Shown piece after piece: positions 34,815-43,775 of a stretch of 64,000 bases of DNA. How positions within the stretch are numbered: the stretch's first letter is position 1; every line of letters begins with the position of its first letter. The translations under genes were made by a program, and so were the position numbers. Origin of the DNA: Streptomyces sp. NBC_01210 (GTDB lineage: Bacteria > Actinomycetota > Actinomycetes > Streptomycetales > Streptomycetaceae); assembly GCF_036010325.1 (NCBI RefSeq), contig NZ_CP108549.1, positions 7,316,001-7,380,000 on the forward strand, read 5' to 3'. The notes beneath the pieces were generated by a model. The model was not told the DNA's origin and did not search any database. It saw only the letters and a program-made list of their open reading frames with translations.

Positions 34815-36369
34815 CGCGGCCGCCGGGGTGCCCGATGCCCTGGTGCTTGTCGTCGGCGTGGCGGGATCGGGCAAGTCCACGGTGGCGCGGCTGCTCGCCG
34901 ACCGGCTCGGCTGGCCCTACCGGGACGCGGACGATTTCCATCCCCCGGCCAACCGCGCCAGGATGGCGGCCGGTCAACCGCTGACCGACAAGGAGAGGCG
35001 GCCGTGGCTGAACGCCATCGCCGCCTGGATGGACCAGGAGATCGCGGCGCGGCAACCGGCCGTGGTCACGTGCTCCGCGCTCAAGCGCGACTACCGGGAC
35101 CAACTGCTCGGCGGACGACCCGTGCGCCTGGTGTACCTGCACGGTTCGCGGCAGCTCATCCGCTCCCGACTGGTCGCCCGGCACGGCCACTTCTTCCAGG
35201 CCGGACTGCTGGACAGTCAGTTCGCGGATCTCCAGGAGCCGGAGCCCGACGAACACCCCTTGGTGGTGGAGATCGACCAGCGGCCGGAAGACGTCGTCGA
35301 GGCCGTTGTATCCCTGCTGCGCGCGGACACCCCACCGGTTCCCCCGCGGACCGGCGCGCCGACCGTAGGCACCGTACCGAGTGAGGAGCTGCGCATGCCC
35401 CCCAGCGCGACAGACGAACACCGGACAGACGAACACGCGACAAGACAACACGCGACGGGAGAACAGTGGCAGCTGCGCCACGCCGAGCAGACGGCCGTCG
35501 TGGTCCAGCTGGGCGCCGCCCTGCGCCACTACGAGGTGGACGGCCGTCCGCTGCTGGACGGATTCACCGCCGACGCACGGATCACCGGCGGCCGAGGGCA
35601 ACTTCTCGTTCCCTGGCCCAACCGGGTGGGCGGCGGGCGCTACCACTTCAATGGCCAGGATCTGCAACTCCCACTGACCGAGCCGGAGAAGCGCAACGCG
35701 ATCCACGGACTCCTCCGCTGGACCCCGTGGGAGCTGCTCGCCCGCAGCGACGACGGAGTCAGGGTCGGCACCACGCTCTTCCCGCAGCCGGGCTATCCCT
35801 TCCTGCTGGAGGTCGTCGCCGAGTACCGGCTGGGGCCGCAGGGGCTCGAGGTCGCCGTGACCGCGACCAACGTGGGGGACACCGCGGCACCTTATGGCGT
35901 GGGCCAGCACCCTTATCTGACCGTGGGCACGGACCTGGTGGACACGGCGCTGCTGACCGTACCCGCCCGCTACCGGCTGCGCACCGACGAGCAGAGCCTG
36001 CCGGTCGGCCGGGAACCGGTCGAAGGCACGGCGTACGACTTCCGCGTCGCCCGGCCCATCGGCGAGCAGCAGCTGGACACCGCGTTCACCGGACTCGACC
36101 GGGACCCCTCCGGCCGGGCCGTGGTGCGGCTGGCGCACCCCTCGGGGCTGCGCGGCATCGACGTACGGCTCGGCGAAGGCACCCGGTACGTCCAGGTGTA
36201 CACGGGTGACACCCTGCCCGAGCCCGGGCGGCGGCGCCGCGGTCTCGCCGTGGAAGCGATGTCCTGTCCGGCGGACGCTTTCCGGAGCGGTACGGATCTG
36301 ACCACCCTGGAGCCGGGCGCCAGCCATGTGCTGCGGTGGGGCCTCGGCCCCTGGGAGACCACCGGTTGA
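34783..36369 (+). CDS. Gluconokinase - aldose 1-epimerase fusion
   Basis: 528 residues from the ATG at 34783 (TTGGAGGGC upstream), open throughout. Residues ~15-185 are a GntK-type gluconokinase: Walker A GVAGSGKSTVARLLADRLGW, DADDFHPPANRARMAAGQPL, TCSALKRDYRDQL and LVARHGHFF. A low-complexity linker follows (repeats of TDEH / ATRQHATGEQ, residues ~205-225). Residues ~228-528 are an aldose epimerase: LLVPWPNRVGGGRY, HGLLRWTPWEL, GVGQHPYLTVG and a catalytic-Glu-region VEAMSCPADAFRSG. An internal ATG at 35395 has a strong ribosome site (GAGGAG, 6-nt gap), so the epimerase may also be made separately. Expected reactions: gluconate + ATP to 6-phosphogluconate, and alpha/beta-glucose interconversion. 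Confidence 0.85.
   Translation: MTGALPAPTGDAAAGVPDALVLVVGVAGSGKSTVARLLADRLGWPYRDADDFHPPANRARMAAGQPLTDKERRPWLNAIAAWMDQEIAARQPAVVTCSALKRDYRDQLLGGRPVRLVYLHGSRQLIRSRLVARHGHFFQAGLLDSQFADLQEPEPDEHPLVVEIDQRPEDVVEAVVSLLRADTPPVPPRTGAPTVGTVPSEELRMPPSATDEHRTDEHATRQHATGEQWQLRHAEQTAVVVQLGAALRHYEVDGRPLLDGFTADARITGGRGQLLVPWPNRVGGGRYHFNGQDLQLPLTEPEKRNAIHGLLRWTPWELLARSDDGVRVGTTLFPQPGYPFLLEVVAEYRLGPQGLEVAVTATNVGDTAAPYGVGQHPYLTVGTDLVDTALLTVPARYRLRTDEQSLPVGREPVEGTAYDFRVARPIGEQQLDTAFTGLDRDPSGRAVVRLAHPSGLRGIDVRLGEGTRYVQVYTGDTLPEPGRRRRGLAVEAMSCPADAFRSGTDLTTLEPGASHVLRWGLGPWETTG
35383..35397 (+). promoter_or_regulatory. Internal ribosome site and start codon inside the fusion gene
   Basis: GAGGAG (35383-35388) lies 6 nt before an in-frame ATG (35395-35397) in the linker between kinase and epimerase domains. 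The spacing is ideal for a second start making the epimerase alone. Confidence 0.55.
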
Positions 36370-36454
36370 GGCGGCGCCGCTGTCGCGGGCCCGGACCGGC
36401 CGCCCGACAATGAGACGCCGGACGCCCGAATCGTCGGCGGGAGGCAGCATCCCC

Positions 36455-37405
36455 ATGGCCCCGTACACCGAACCCTCACCCCCGCAGCCCATGACCGCGG
36501 ACGCCTTCCGGCAGCTGTACGAGCACCTGCGCGACGGCGCCCGGCGCAGTCCCGACGACCGGCGCGGAGCACTCAACCACCTGACGCCCGAGCGGGTGGT
36601 GGCAGCCGCCGCCGAGGTCAGGTCCGGGCGCACGGTGTCCCTCGCCTCGCCCATCGAGACCCGGCCGGGCCCGGACAATCCCGAGCCCGCGGAGCATCGG
36701 ATGACCGGACCCGCGCCCGGTGACATCGGCGCGGACGGGCTGCACTTCGCCCTCGACCGGTTCGCGATGAACGTGCACGGGGACGCGGACAGCCATCTCG
36801 ACGCGCTCTGCCATGTGCTGCTCGACGGCGAACTCTACAACGGGGTGCCGGCGAGCACTGTGACGCGGGACGGCGCCGGTTCGCTCTCCCTCGACGTGGT
36901 ACGGGACGGCATCATCGGCCGCGGCGTACTGCTGGACATCCCGCGGCTGCGCGGGGTGCCCTGGCTGGAACCCGGCGACCATGTGACGGCCGACGACCTG
37001 ACCGCAGCCGAGGCCGCCCAAGGGGTCCGGGTCGGGCCGGGGGATCTACTGCTCGTCCGGGTGGGGCACCGGGGAAGGCGCCGGGAGCTCGGGGCCTGGG
37101 ACGCGGCGCAGGCCCGGTGCGGCCTCCATCCGACGGCGATGCGGTTCCTGGCCGAGCGGCAGGTCGCGGTGCTGGGCGGGGACGGCAACAACGACACTGC
37201 CCCCAGCGCGGTGGCGGAGATCGCCTTTCCCGTGCATGTGCTGGCCATGCACGCCTTGGGAGTGCACCTCATGGACTACCTGCAGTTCGAGGAGCTGGCT
37301 CCGGCGTGCGAACGGGCCGGCCGCTGGAGCTTCCTGTGTGTGGTCGCGCCGCTGCGGCTGCCGGCGGCCACCGGCTCGCCGGTGAATCCGATCGCCGTTC
37401 TCTGA
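36455..37405 (+). CDS. Cyclase-family (kynurenine-formamidase-like) metal hydrolase
   Basis: 316 residues from the ATG at 36455 (GGGAGGCAGC upstream). The metal-binding signature is MNVHGDADSHLDALCHVL, the H-x-x-x-D-x-H arrangement of the cyclase/KynB family, with an additional metal-ligand region near GGDGNNDTAPS. Known relatives hydrolyse formylkynurenine or isatin or act in polyketide cyclisation. No tryptophan genes are nearby. Given its position among sugar-oxidation genes, hydrolysis of a sugar lactone is imaginable but unsupported by family evidence. Confidence 0.8.
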   Translation: MAPYTEPSPPQPMTADAFRQLYEHLRDGARRSPDDRRGALNHLTPERVVAAAAEVRSGRTVSLASPIETRPGPDNPEPAEHRMTGPAPGDIGADGLHFALDRFAMNVHGDADSHLDALCHVLLDGELYNGVPASTVTRDGAGSLSLDVVRDGIIGRGVLLDIPRLRGVPWLEPGDHVTADDLTAAEAAQGVRVGPGDLLLVRVGHRGRRRELGAWDAAQARCGLHPTAMRFLAERQVAVLGGDGNNDTAPSAVAEIAFPVHVLAMHALGVHLMDYLQFEELAPACERAGRWSFLCVVAPLRLPAATGSPVNPIAVL

Positions 37406-37542
37406 CCGCGTCCGCTCGGTGGCTCCCCGGTCGCCGCGAACCGAAAGGGCGGTTACGTTCGAAAAGGCGGAATGGTTCCTTCGTCTCCGCAGTGTGATGT
37501 GACAGGTCCCGGCGAGAGGGCAGGGCCGCGAGAGCAAGGACG

Positions 37543-39132
37543 GTGGTCGCCGTGGGCGACTCCCCGCACTATGACGTCATCATCATCGGCAGCGGCGCCG
37601 GCGGCGGTACGCTTGCCCACCGGCTCGCTCCCTCCGGCAAACGGGTGCTCATCCTCGAACGCGGTGACTATCTCCCGCGTGAGCGGGACAACTGGGACTC
37701 CACCGCCGTGTTCGTCAAGGGCAAGTACCGGGCCCCGGAATTCTGGTTCGACAAGCACGGCAACGAGTTCCCGCCCGAGGTCAACTACTACGTCGGAGGA
37801 AACACCAAGTTCTACGGCGCCGCCCTCTTCCGGCTGCGGCCCGAGGACTTCGGCGAACTCCGCCACCACGACGGCGTCTCGCCCGCCTGGCCGATCCGCT
37901 ACGAGGATCTGGAGCCGTACTACACCCAGGCCGAGCACCTCTATCTCGTACACGGGCGGCACGGCGAGGACCCCGGCGAAGGGCCGGCGAGCGCGCAGTA
38001 CGCGTACCCGCCCGTCGAACACGAGCCACGCATCCAGCAGTTGAGCGACGACCTGGAGAAGCGGGGCCTGCATCCCTTCCATCTGCCCATCGGGGTCAAC
38101 CTGACCCAGGACAGCAATGGGCGGGCGACCCACTCCAGCGTCTGCATCCGCTGCAACCGCGTCGACGGATTCCCGTGTCTGGTGCGCGGCAAGTCCGACG
38201 CCCAGGTGATCTGCGTGGAACCCGCCCTGCAGCACCCCAACGTCGAGATGATCACCAATGCCCGAGTGGTCCGGCTGGAGACCGACGCGGCCGGACGCAG
38301 CGTCAGCACGGTCGTCACCCGGAACGCGGACGGCTCGGAGGACCGGTACGCGGCGGACATCGTGGTCGTCGCCTGCGGGGCGGTCAACTCCGCCGCTCTG
38401 CTGCTGGCTTCGGCCAACGACCGGCACCCCCGCGGGCTGGCCAACAGCTCCGACGTGGTCGGCCGTTTCTACATGCGGCACAACAATCTGGCCCTGATGG
38501 CCGTGTCGAAGGAACCCAACGACACACAGTTCCAGAAGACCCTCGCCATGAACGACTGGTATCTGGGCGCGGACGACTGGGACTACCCGCTGGGCGGAAT
38601 CCAGATGCTCGGCAAGTCGGACGCCGAACAGATCCACGGCGAGGCCCCACGCTGGGCCGGAGCGGTCTCGCCCGACATGCCCTTCGAGGTGCTGGCCCAT
38701 CACGCCGTCGATTTCTGGCTGTGCGGCGAGGACCTTCCGCTGTCCGACAACCGCGTCACCCTGGACGGCGACGGCAGCATCCATCTGGCCCTCGACGAGA
38801 AGAACAACGTGGAAGGCCTGAAGCGTCTGCAGCACAAACTCCAGGGCATGCTCGGTCACTTGGGCATGCACGAGCACCGGTTGCTGTCCCACAGCATCTA
38901 TCTGCACAAGGGCATGCCGATCGGCGCAACCGCGCACCAGGCCGGCACCGTCCGGTTCGGCGACGATCCGGCCGCCTCCGCCCTGGACGTCAACTGCAAG
39001 GCCCACGACCTGGACAACCTCTACGTGGTCGACACGAGCTTCTTCCCGAGCATCGGCGCGGTCAACCCGTCCCTGACGGCCATCGCCAACGCCCTGCGGG
39101 TGGGCGACCACCTCATGGAACGGCTGAGCTGA
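37543..39132 (+). CDS. GMC-family FAD oxidoreductase
   Basis: 529 residues from the GTG at 37543 (a second GTG at 37552 is possible). The N-terminal FAD motif is DVIIIGSGAGGGTLAHRLAP, followed by NYYVGGNTKFYGAALFRLRP. The C-terminus has the GMC hallmark LDNLYVVDTSFFPSIGAVNP, then SLTAIANALRVGDHL. A cysteine-rich stretch (SSVCIRCNRVDGFPCLV) sits in the middle. These enzymes oxidise alcohols or sugars with quinone or O2 as acceptor. There is no signal peptide, so it is cytoplasmic. Neighbours suggest a sugar or polyol substrate; exact specificity is unknown. Confidence 0.87.
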   Translation: MVAVGDSPHYDVIIIGSGAGGGTLAHRLAPSGKRVLILERGDYLPRERDNWDSTAVFVKGKYRAPEFWFDKHGNEFPPEVNYYVGGNTKFYGAALFRLRPEDFGELRHHDGVSPAWPIRYEDLEPYYTQAEHLYLVHGRHGEDPGEGPASAQYAYPPVEHEPRIQQLSDDLEKRGLHPFHLPIGVNLTQDSNGRATHSSVCIRCNRVDGFPCLVRGKSDAQVICVEPALQHPNVEMITNARVVRLETDAAGRSVSTVVTRNADGSEDRYAADIVVVACGAVNSAALLLASANDRHPRGLANSSDVVGRFYMRHNNLALMAVSKEPNDTQFQKTLAMNDWYLGADDWDYPLGGIQMLGKSDAEQIHGEAPRWAGAVSPDMPFEVLAHHAVDFWLCGEDLPLSDNRVTLDGDGSIHLALDEKNNVEGLKRLQHKLQGMLGHLGMHEHRLLSHSIYLHKGMPIGATAHQAGTVRFGDDPAASALDVNCKAHDLDNLYVVDTSFFPSIGAVNPSLTAIANALRVGDHLMERLS

Positions 39133-39299
39133 CCGCCGGGCCGGCCACTGGTCCGACCGGGCGAAGTTGCTCCGCCGGGCAGCCCAACGTCAGCTCGCCT
39201 GAGGTGCCGCGTCCCGCCACCGGTGATTCTCTGACGCCGGTACTCGACCGGGCCGCGGGCCGGCGGACCGGGGGCCACGCAGCCAGGAGGCAGGCAATC

Positions 39300-40139
39300 G
39301 TGAATTCCACCGCGGGTGTACCCCAGGGCGTGATCCCGGCGCATCTGCTGAAGGGGCAGAAGGCACTGGTCACTGGCGCCAACTCCGGAATCGGCATGGC
39401 GACGGCCATCGGTCTTGGCCGGGCCGGCGCCGACGTGGTCGTGAACTATGTGGCCGATCGTGCGGCCGCCGAGCAAGTGGTCAAGGAGATCGCCTCGTTC
39501 GGGGTGCGCGCGGCGGCGTACGAGGCGGACGTGTCCCAGGAGGACCAGGTCGTCGGCATGATGGACCGGATGGTCCAGGAGTTCGGGACGATCGACATCC
39601 TGGTCGCCAACGCCGGTCTGCAGCGCGACGCCCCGTTCACGGAGATGACCCTCGCCCAGTGGCAGAAGGTGCTGGACGTCAACCTGACGGGTCAGTTCCT
39701 GTGCGCCCGGGAGGCGACGAAGGAGTTCCTGCGGCGCGGGGTCGTCCCGGAGGTGTCGAGCGCGGCAGGGAAGATCATCTGCATGAGCTCGGTGCACCAG
39801 CTCATCCCGTGGGCGGGGCACGTCAACTACGCCTCCTCCAAGGGCGGCGTACAGATGATGATGGAGACACTGGCGCAGGAACTCGCACCGCAGAAGATCC
39901 GTGTGAACGCGGTCGCCCCGGGAGCCATCAAGACGCCGATCAACCGCAGCGCCTGGGAGACGCCGGAGGCCCAGGAGGAGCTGCTGCGGCTCATCCCGTA
40001 CAAGCGCATCGGCGACCCCCAGGACATCGCCCATGCCGTCGTCGGCCTTGCCTCCGACCTCATGGACTACGTGGTGGGAACCACCCTCTATGTGGACGGC
40101 GGGATGACCCTCTTCCCCGGCTTCGCCACCGGCGGCTGA
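39300..40139 (+). CDS. SDR-family oxidoreductase, glucose 1-dehydrogenase-like
   Basis: 279 residues from the GTG at 39300, with GGAGGCAGG upstream. SDR motifs: ALVTGANSGIGMATAIGLGR, VANAGLQRDAPF, MSSVHQLIPWAGHVNYASSK (Ser, Tyr, Lys), AVAPGAIKTPIN, and LYVDGGMTLFPGF. The Q(R/D)DAPF and SSVH-I-PW-HVNYA-SKGG pattern is that of Bacillus-type glucose 1-dehydrogenases, which oxidise glucose to gluconolactone with NAD(P)+. It follows the GMC gene by 167 bp on the same strand. Confidence 0.85.
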   Translation: MNSTAGVPQGVIPAHLLKGQKALVTGANSGIGMATAIGLGRAGADVVVNYVADRAAAEQVVKEIASFGVRAAAYEADVSQEDQVVGMMDRMVQEFGTIDILVANAGLQRDAPFTEMTLAQWQKVLDVNLTGQFLCAREATKEFLRRGVVPEVSSAAGKIICMSSVHQLIPWAGHVNYASSKGGVQMMMETLAQELAPQKIRVNAVAPGAIKTPINRSAWETPEAQEELLRLIPYKRIGDPQDIAHAVVGLASDLMDYVVGTTLYVDGGMTLFPGFATGG

Positions 40140-40234
40140 GGTTCCCCCGATCTCCCTGCGCCATCCCGAGCAGCAAAGGCAGGTATGGCCGACCGTCGTC
40201 GGTCCGCTGCTCGACCACGTCAGACCGACGGACA

Positions 40235-40510
40235 AGACGCGACGGATCCCCCTACCCCGGCAGCGACATCCTCTTCGGCAGGTCACTCGTCCGGCACACC
40301 CTGGCGGCCCGGTACGCGCAGGGCAGCCGTTTCCTGGTGCGGCCCGCCTCCGAGCCGCTCCCGCCGGAGCACGACACCCTGTACGCGATACGGGCCGACG
40401 GCCGGCCCGACCCGGTCACCGAGACGCAGGCGGTCACTCCCCGACAAGGCGACACCGTCGCACTCCCCGGCCCCTCCCCGCCAGGCCCGGCGGCTGCCGC
40501 CCCCGGCAGC
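40235..40510 (+). pseudogene. Coding-like fragment, possibly a cation/proton antiporter C-terminus
   Basis: One frame reads SDILFGRSLVRHTLAARYAQ, then DTLYAIRADGRPDPVTETQA and VTPRQGDTVALPGP. The second half resembles the regulatory tail of Na+/H+ antiporters, but no membrane domain, start codon or ribosome site is present. If real, it is a remnant. The rest of the 395-bp gap between the SDR and GH15 genes shows nothing else. Confidence 0.3.
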
Positions 40511-40534
40511 GGCTTCCGTACCGGGTATCGACGG

Positions 40535-42457
40535 TCAGCCGCCGACGTTCGCCCGGTCCCCGATCGGCACCGTCGAGATGGGAGCCCGGTTCGCCGTACC
40601 GAGCGGGATCGAAGTACCGGTCTCCCGCGCCCGGTTCAAGGTCGCGTCCAGGGTGATGGCCGCGTCGATGAGTGCCAGATGGGTGAACGCCTGTGGGAAG
40701 TTGCCCAGTTGTCGACCCGTCAGGTCGATCTCCTCCGAGTACAGGCCCAGATGGTTGGCGTACGTCAGCATCTTCTCCAGAACGAGTCTGGCCTGATCGG
40801 TCCGTCCGGCCCGGGCAAGGGCATCGACGTACATGAACGTGCAGAGGGAGAAGGTCCCTTCGGAGCCGCGCAGCCCGTCGGGCGAGGCTTCGGGGTTGTA
40901 GCGGTAGACCAGGCTGTCGGTGACCAGCTCCCGGTCCATCGCGTCCAGAGTGGATGTCCACATGGGGTCGTCGGGGGTGATGAAGCCCACCGTCGGCATC
41001 CGCAGCAGCGAGGAGTCGAGCACATCGCTGCCGTAGTGCTGGACGAAGGCGTTGCGCTCCGGGTCCCAGCCCCGCGTCAGGACCTGCTCGTAGATCTTGT
41101 TCCGCTCACTGCTCCAGCGGTCGAGCGCGGCCGGTCGGCCGCTGGCGGCCGCGAGCCGCAGCGCGCGGTCGAAGGCGACCCAGGACATCACCCGGCCGTA
41201 GGTGAAGTCCTTGCGGCCGCCCCGGCCCTCCCACAGGCCCTCCCCGGCCTGGTCCCAGTGATCGGTGAGCCAGTCGAGGATCGTGTGCAGCGAGGTCCAG
41301 CCCCGGTGGTCCAGCTGGATACCGCGCTGGTGCGCGAAGAATATGCTGTCCAGCGCCTCGCCGTAGATGTCCAGTTGCAGCTGCTGGGCGGCGCCGTTGC
41401 CGATGCGCACCGGCGCGGAGCGCTGGTACCCCTCCCAGTGCTCCAGGACCTCCTCGACGAGGTCGGAGGAGCCGTCGACCCGGTACATGATGTTCAGCGG
41501 TCCTGTGTCACCGTCACTGCCGGCCTTTTCCTTCACCCGGTCGCGCAGCCAGCCGATGAACGCGGTCGCCTCCTCCTTGAACCCCAGTCCCAGCAGGGCG
41601 TACACGGAGAACGAGGCGTCGCGGATCCAGGTGAACCGGTAGTCCCAGTTGCGCTCGCCGCCCAGTTGCTCGGGGAGCCCCGCCGTCGGGGCCGCCACCA
41701 GGGCGCCGCTGGGTGCGTACGTCATCAGCTTCAGCGTCACGGCGGAGCGCTCCACCGCCTCCCGCCACCGGCCCGAGTACCGGGACTGGCCGAGCCAGGA
41801 CCGCCAGTACTGGATGGTGTTGTCGAAGAGCTGCTGGAACTCGGTGAGGCGGATCTCGCGCGGCGGTCCGCCGGCGGACGACTCCATGACCAGGCCCCGC
41901 TGCTGACCCGCGTGCAGGGTCACCGAGAAGTGCAGATCCCGTTCGCCCGTGAGGGAGCTCAGCAGCCGCTCGTCCTCCGGTTCGCGGACCGCGTGGACGG
42001 TCAGTTCCAGATCCTCCGCGGTGAACACCGCTCCGTGGTCGGTGATGTGCAGCGTGTGCGGTTTGCGGCCGTAGTCGAATCGGGGGGCGATGTCGATCTC
42101 GAAGGTCATGCTGCCGCGCACGCATCGGAGCATGCGGACCAGACGGTGGCGAGGGGTGGCCGTCTGCCCGGTCACCGGCATGAAGTCGACCACCTCGCCG
42201 GCGCCCGACTCCGTCATGAACCGGGTCACGAGAATCGCGGTGTCGGGAAGGTACAGCTGCTTTGTGGCGTAGGTCTTGGTTGCCGGGGCGACCGTGAAAT
42301 GCCCGCCCTTTTCACGGTCCAGCAGAGCGCCGAACACGCTTGGCGAGTCGAAGCGCGGACAGCAGAACCAGTCGATCGTCCCGTCGGTGGTCACCAGCGC
42401 CGCGGTCTGCAGATCACCGATCAGGCCGTGGTTCTCGATCAGCGGGTAGTCGTCCAT
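40535..42457 (-). CDS. Glycoside hydrolase family 15 (glucoamylase/trehalase-like)
   Basis: 640 residues from the ATG at 42457. The N-terminal beta-sandwich opens with YPLIENHGLIGDLQTAALVT, then GTIDWFCCPRFDSPSVFGAL. The (alpha/alpha)6 barrel carries ERNWDYRFTWIRDASFSVYA, containing the GH15 substrate loop, and the general acid region LRGSEGTFSLCTFMYVDALA. There is no signal peptide, so it acts on internal oligosaccharides; actinobacterial members of this shape include trehalases and glucan 1,4-alpha-glucosidases. It converges on the sugar-oxidation run and could supply its glucose. Confidence 0.9.
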   Translation of the reverse strand: MDDYPLIENHGLIGDLQTAALVTTDGTIDWFCCPRFDSPSVFGALLDREKGGHFTVAPATKTYATKQLYLPDTAILVTRFMTESGAGEVVDFMPVTGQTATPRHRLVRMLRCVRGSMTFEIDIAPRFDYGRKPHTLHITDHGAVFTAEDLELTVHAVREPEDERLLSSLTGERDLHFSVTLHAGQQRGLVMESSAGGPPREIRLTEFQQLFDNTIQYWRSWLGQSRYSGRWREAVERSAVTLKLMTYAPSGALVAAPTAGLPEQLGGERNWDYRFTWIRDASFSVYALLGLGFKEEATAFIGWLRDRVKEKAGSDGDTGPLNIMYRVDGSSDLVEEVLEHWEGYQRSAPVRIGNGAAQQLQLDIYGEALDSIFFAHQRGIQLDHRGWTSLHTILDWLTDHWDQAGEGLWEGRGGRKDFTYGRVMSWVAFDRALRLAAASGRPAALDRWSSERNKIYEQVLTRGWDPERNAFVQHYGSDVLDSSLLRMPTVGFITPDDPMWTSTLDAMDRELVTDSLVYRYNPEASPDGLRGSEGTFSLCTFMYVDALARAGRTDQARLVLEKMLTYANHLGLYSEEIDLTGRQLGNFPQAFTHLALIDAAITLDATLNRARETGTSIPLGTANRAPISTVPIGDRANVGG

Positions 42458-43304
42458 TGTGAGCCCCTTCCGGCCCGGGCCAAAGACGCACGGCCGCTCG
42501 ACCCCCCCAGGTACGGCTCGGCAGCATCGCGGACATCAACCTCATGTGCCGTTGAGCCGATCCGGTGCCACCCGGTCAGCTTAAGCAAGGAACTCCCCAC
42601 GGGCCTGCCGAGCCGGTCCGAACCTGACCTTTTGAGCGGCGGAAACACAGCGCGGACCCGGAAGCGCGCAATTCCGGGAAGCCCGGACAGCGTCCTGTTT
42701 CTGCGCCCGCCGGGGTGCGGCATTGGCGTGGATGTCGAAGGCCGCATTCCAGAGCTGAACCCGGAGGGTGCCCCGTGCTGTTGTGGGCCTTCGCGTTTCA
42801 GCTGCGGCACCGCGCCTGGCGCAAGGGCTGTCGCGCCATCTGCACACGGCTGGGCCGACGTTGGCCGACTATGCCCGCCCGCGCGTTCGCCCGGCGAACT
42901 TCGGCCTGCTGCCGACGAAGCCGGTGGGCCGGCTGAGCACCATGGGCGTCTGCGTCGCCGGCTCGGGCAGGGCGCGGGATCAGCGGCAGCAGTGTCGACC
43001 GGCTCGCCACGACACCCGCCCGGCACAGGCAGCTCCGGCTACGCAGCTGCTCACCGCGGGGCGGACCGGTGACAGTTGCCCGGGAGGGAGCCGAGCAGCT
43101 CGGTGATGTGGGTGTCGGTCTCGAGAGCATCGGGGCGTTGGGAACCCGGGGAATTCCGCGGCGTACAGCTGCACACCGTGGACCGCCCCTCCCCTCCCGT
43201 AAGACGTGCCCCTCCCGTATGACTTCGCCGGGCAGCGCGTGATCGTGGTCGGCGCTCCCTCGGCGGCGAGGACTGACCGCCGGGCGCATGTCGGCGGGGC
43301 ATGA
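42458..43304. other. 847-bp gap with no supported gene
   Basis: Several open frames cross this region, but none has a recognisable motif, good ribosome site or convincing codon pattern. It probably holds the GH15 promoter (near 42458) and degraded sequence. One short minus-strand stretch (about 43080-43150, DALETDTHITELLGSLPG) looks protein-like but has no identifiable family. Confidence 0.5.
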
Positions 43305-43664
43305 TCAACGACTGGCGGACAGCAGGCCGGCCATGGCGGCCAGCACCTCAGGGGCCACCCGGTAGTACACCCAGGTCCCGCGTCGCTCGGAGGTCAGAAG
43401 TCCGGCCTCTTTGAGCTTCTTCAGATGGTGGGAGACGGTCGGCTGGGACACGCCGACGTCGGAGATGTCGCACACGCAGGCCTCCCCGCCCGCGTGCGAG
43501 GCGACGAGTGAGAAGAGCCGGAGCCGCACGGGGTCGCCTAGAGCCTTGAACATCGCGGCGGTGCGCACGGCCTCCTCGGCTGTCAGTGGACGCTCGGTCA
43601 GTGGCGGGCAGCACGGTGCCACGGACTCCGGCTCCAGGAGCGGCAGCGTGTTCGTAGTCGGCAT
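43305..43664 (-). CDS. arsR: ArsR-family metalloregulatory repressor
   Basis: 119 residues from the ATG at 43664. Winged helix: MFKALGDPVRLRLFSLVASH, then SQPTVSHHLKKLKEAGLLTS and RRGTWVYYRV. A sensor-type cysteine motif ACVCDIS (Cys63, Cys65) is in the helix used for arsenite sensing in classical ArsR proteins, and a CC pair (Cys18-19) is at the N-terminus. It is divergent from a flavoprotein gene, and the intergenic region has repeated TCGAyAAAyGTC sites, indicating autoregulation and control of the flavoprotein. Confidence 0.88.
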   Translation of the reverse strand: MPTTNTLPLLEPESVAPCCPPLTERPLTAEEAVRTAAMFKALGDPVRLRLFSLVASHAGGEACVCDISDVGVSQPTVSHHLKKLKEAGLLTSERRGTWVYYRVAPEVLAAMAGLLSASR

Positions 43665-43685
43665 GCGTCCATTGTTCCTGCGAGT

Positions 43686-43756
43686 TCGACAAATGTCTAT
43701 GTTGACGCATGTCGATACAGGGCTCATGCTGACTCCATCGGACATCGATAAACGTC
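43686..43756. promoter_or_regulatory. Putative ArsR operators
   Basis: An imperfect palindrome (TCGACAAATGTC at 43686-43697, GACGCATGTCGA at 43704-43715; 9 of 12 positions match) and a third half-site TCGATAAACGTC (43745-43756) lie between arsR and the flavoprotein gene. Confidence 0.6.
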
Positions 43757-43775
43757 GAAACAAAGGAGAGTCGTC

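Noticed and set aside
42768..43106. 112-codon plus-strand frame in the gap before arsR
   Set aside because: Arg/Ala-rich composition, no ribosome site and no motif; treated as non-coding.
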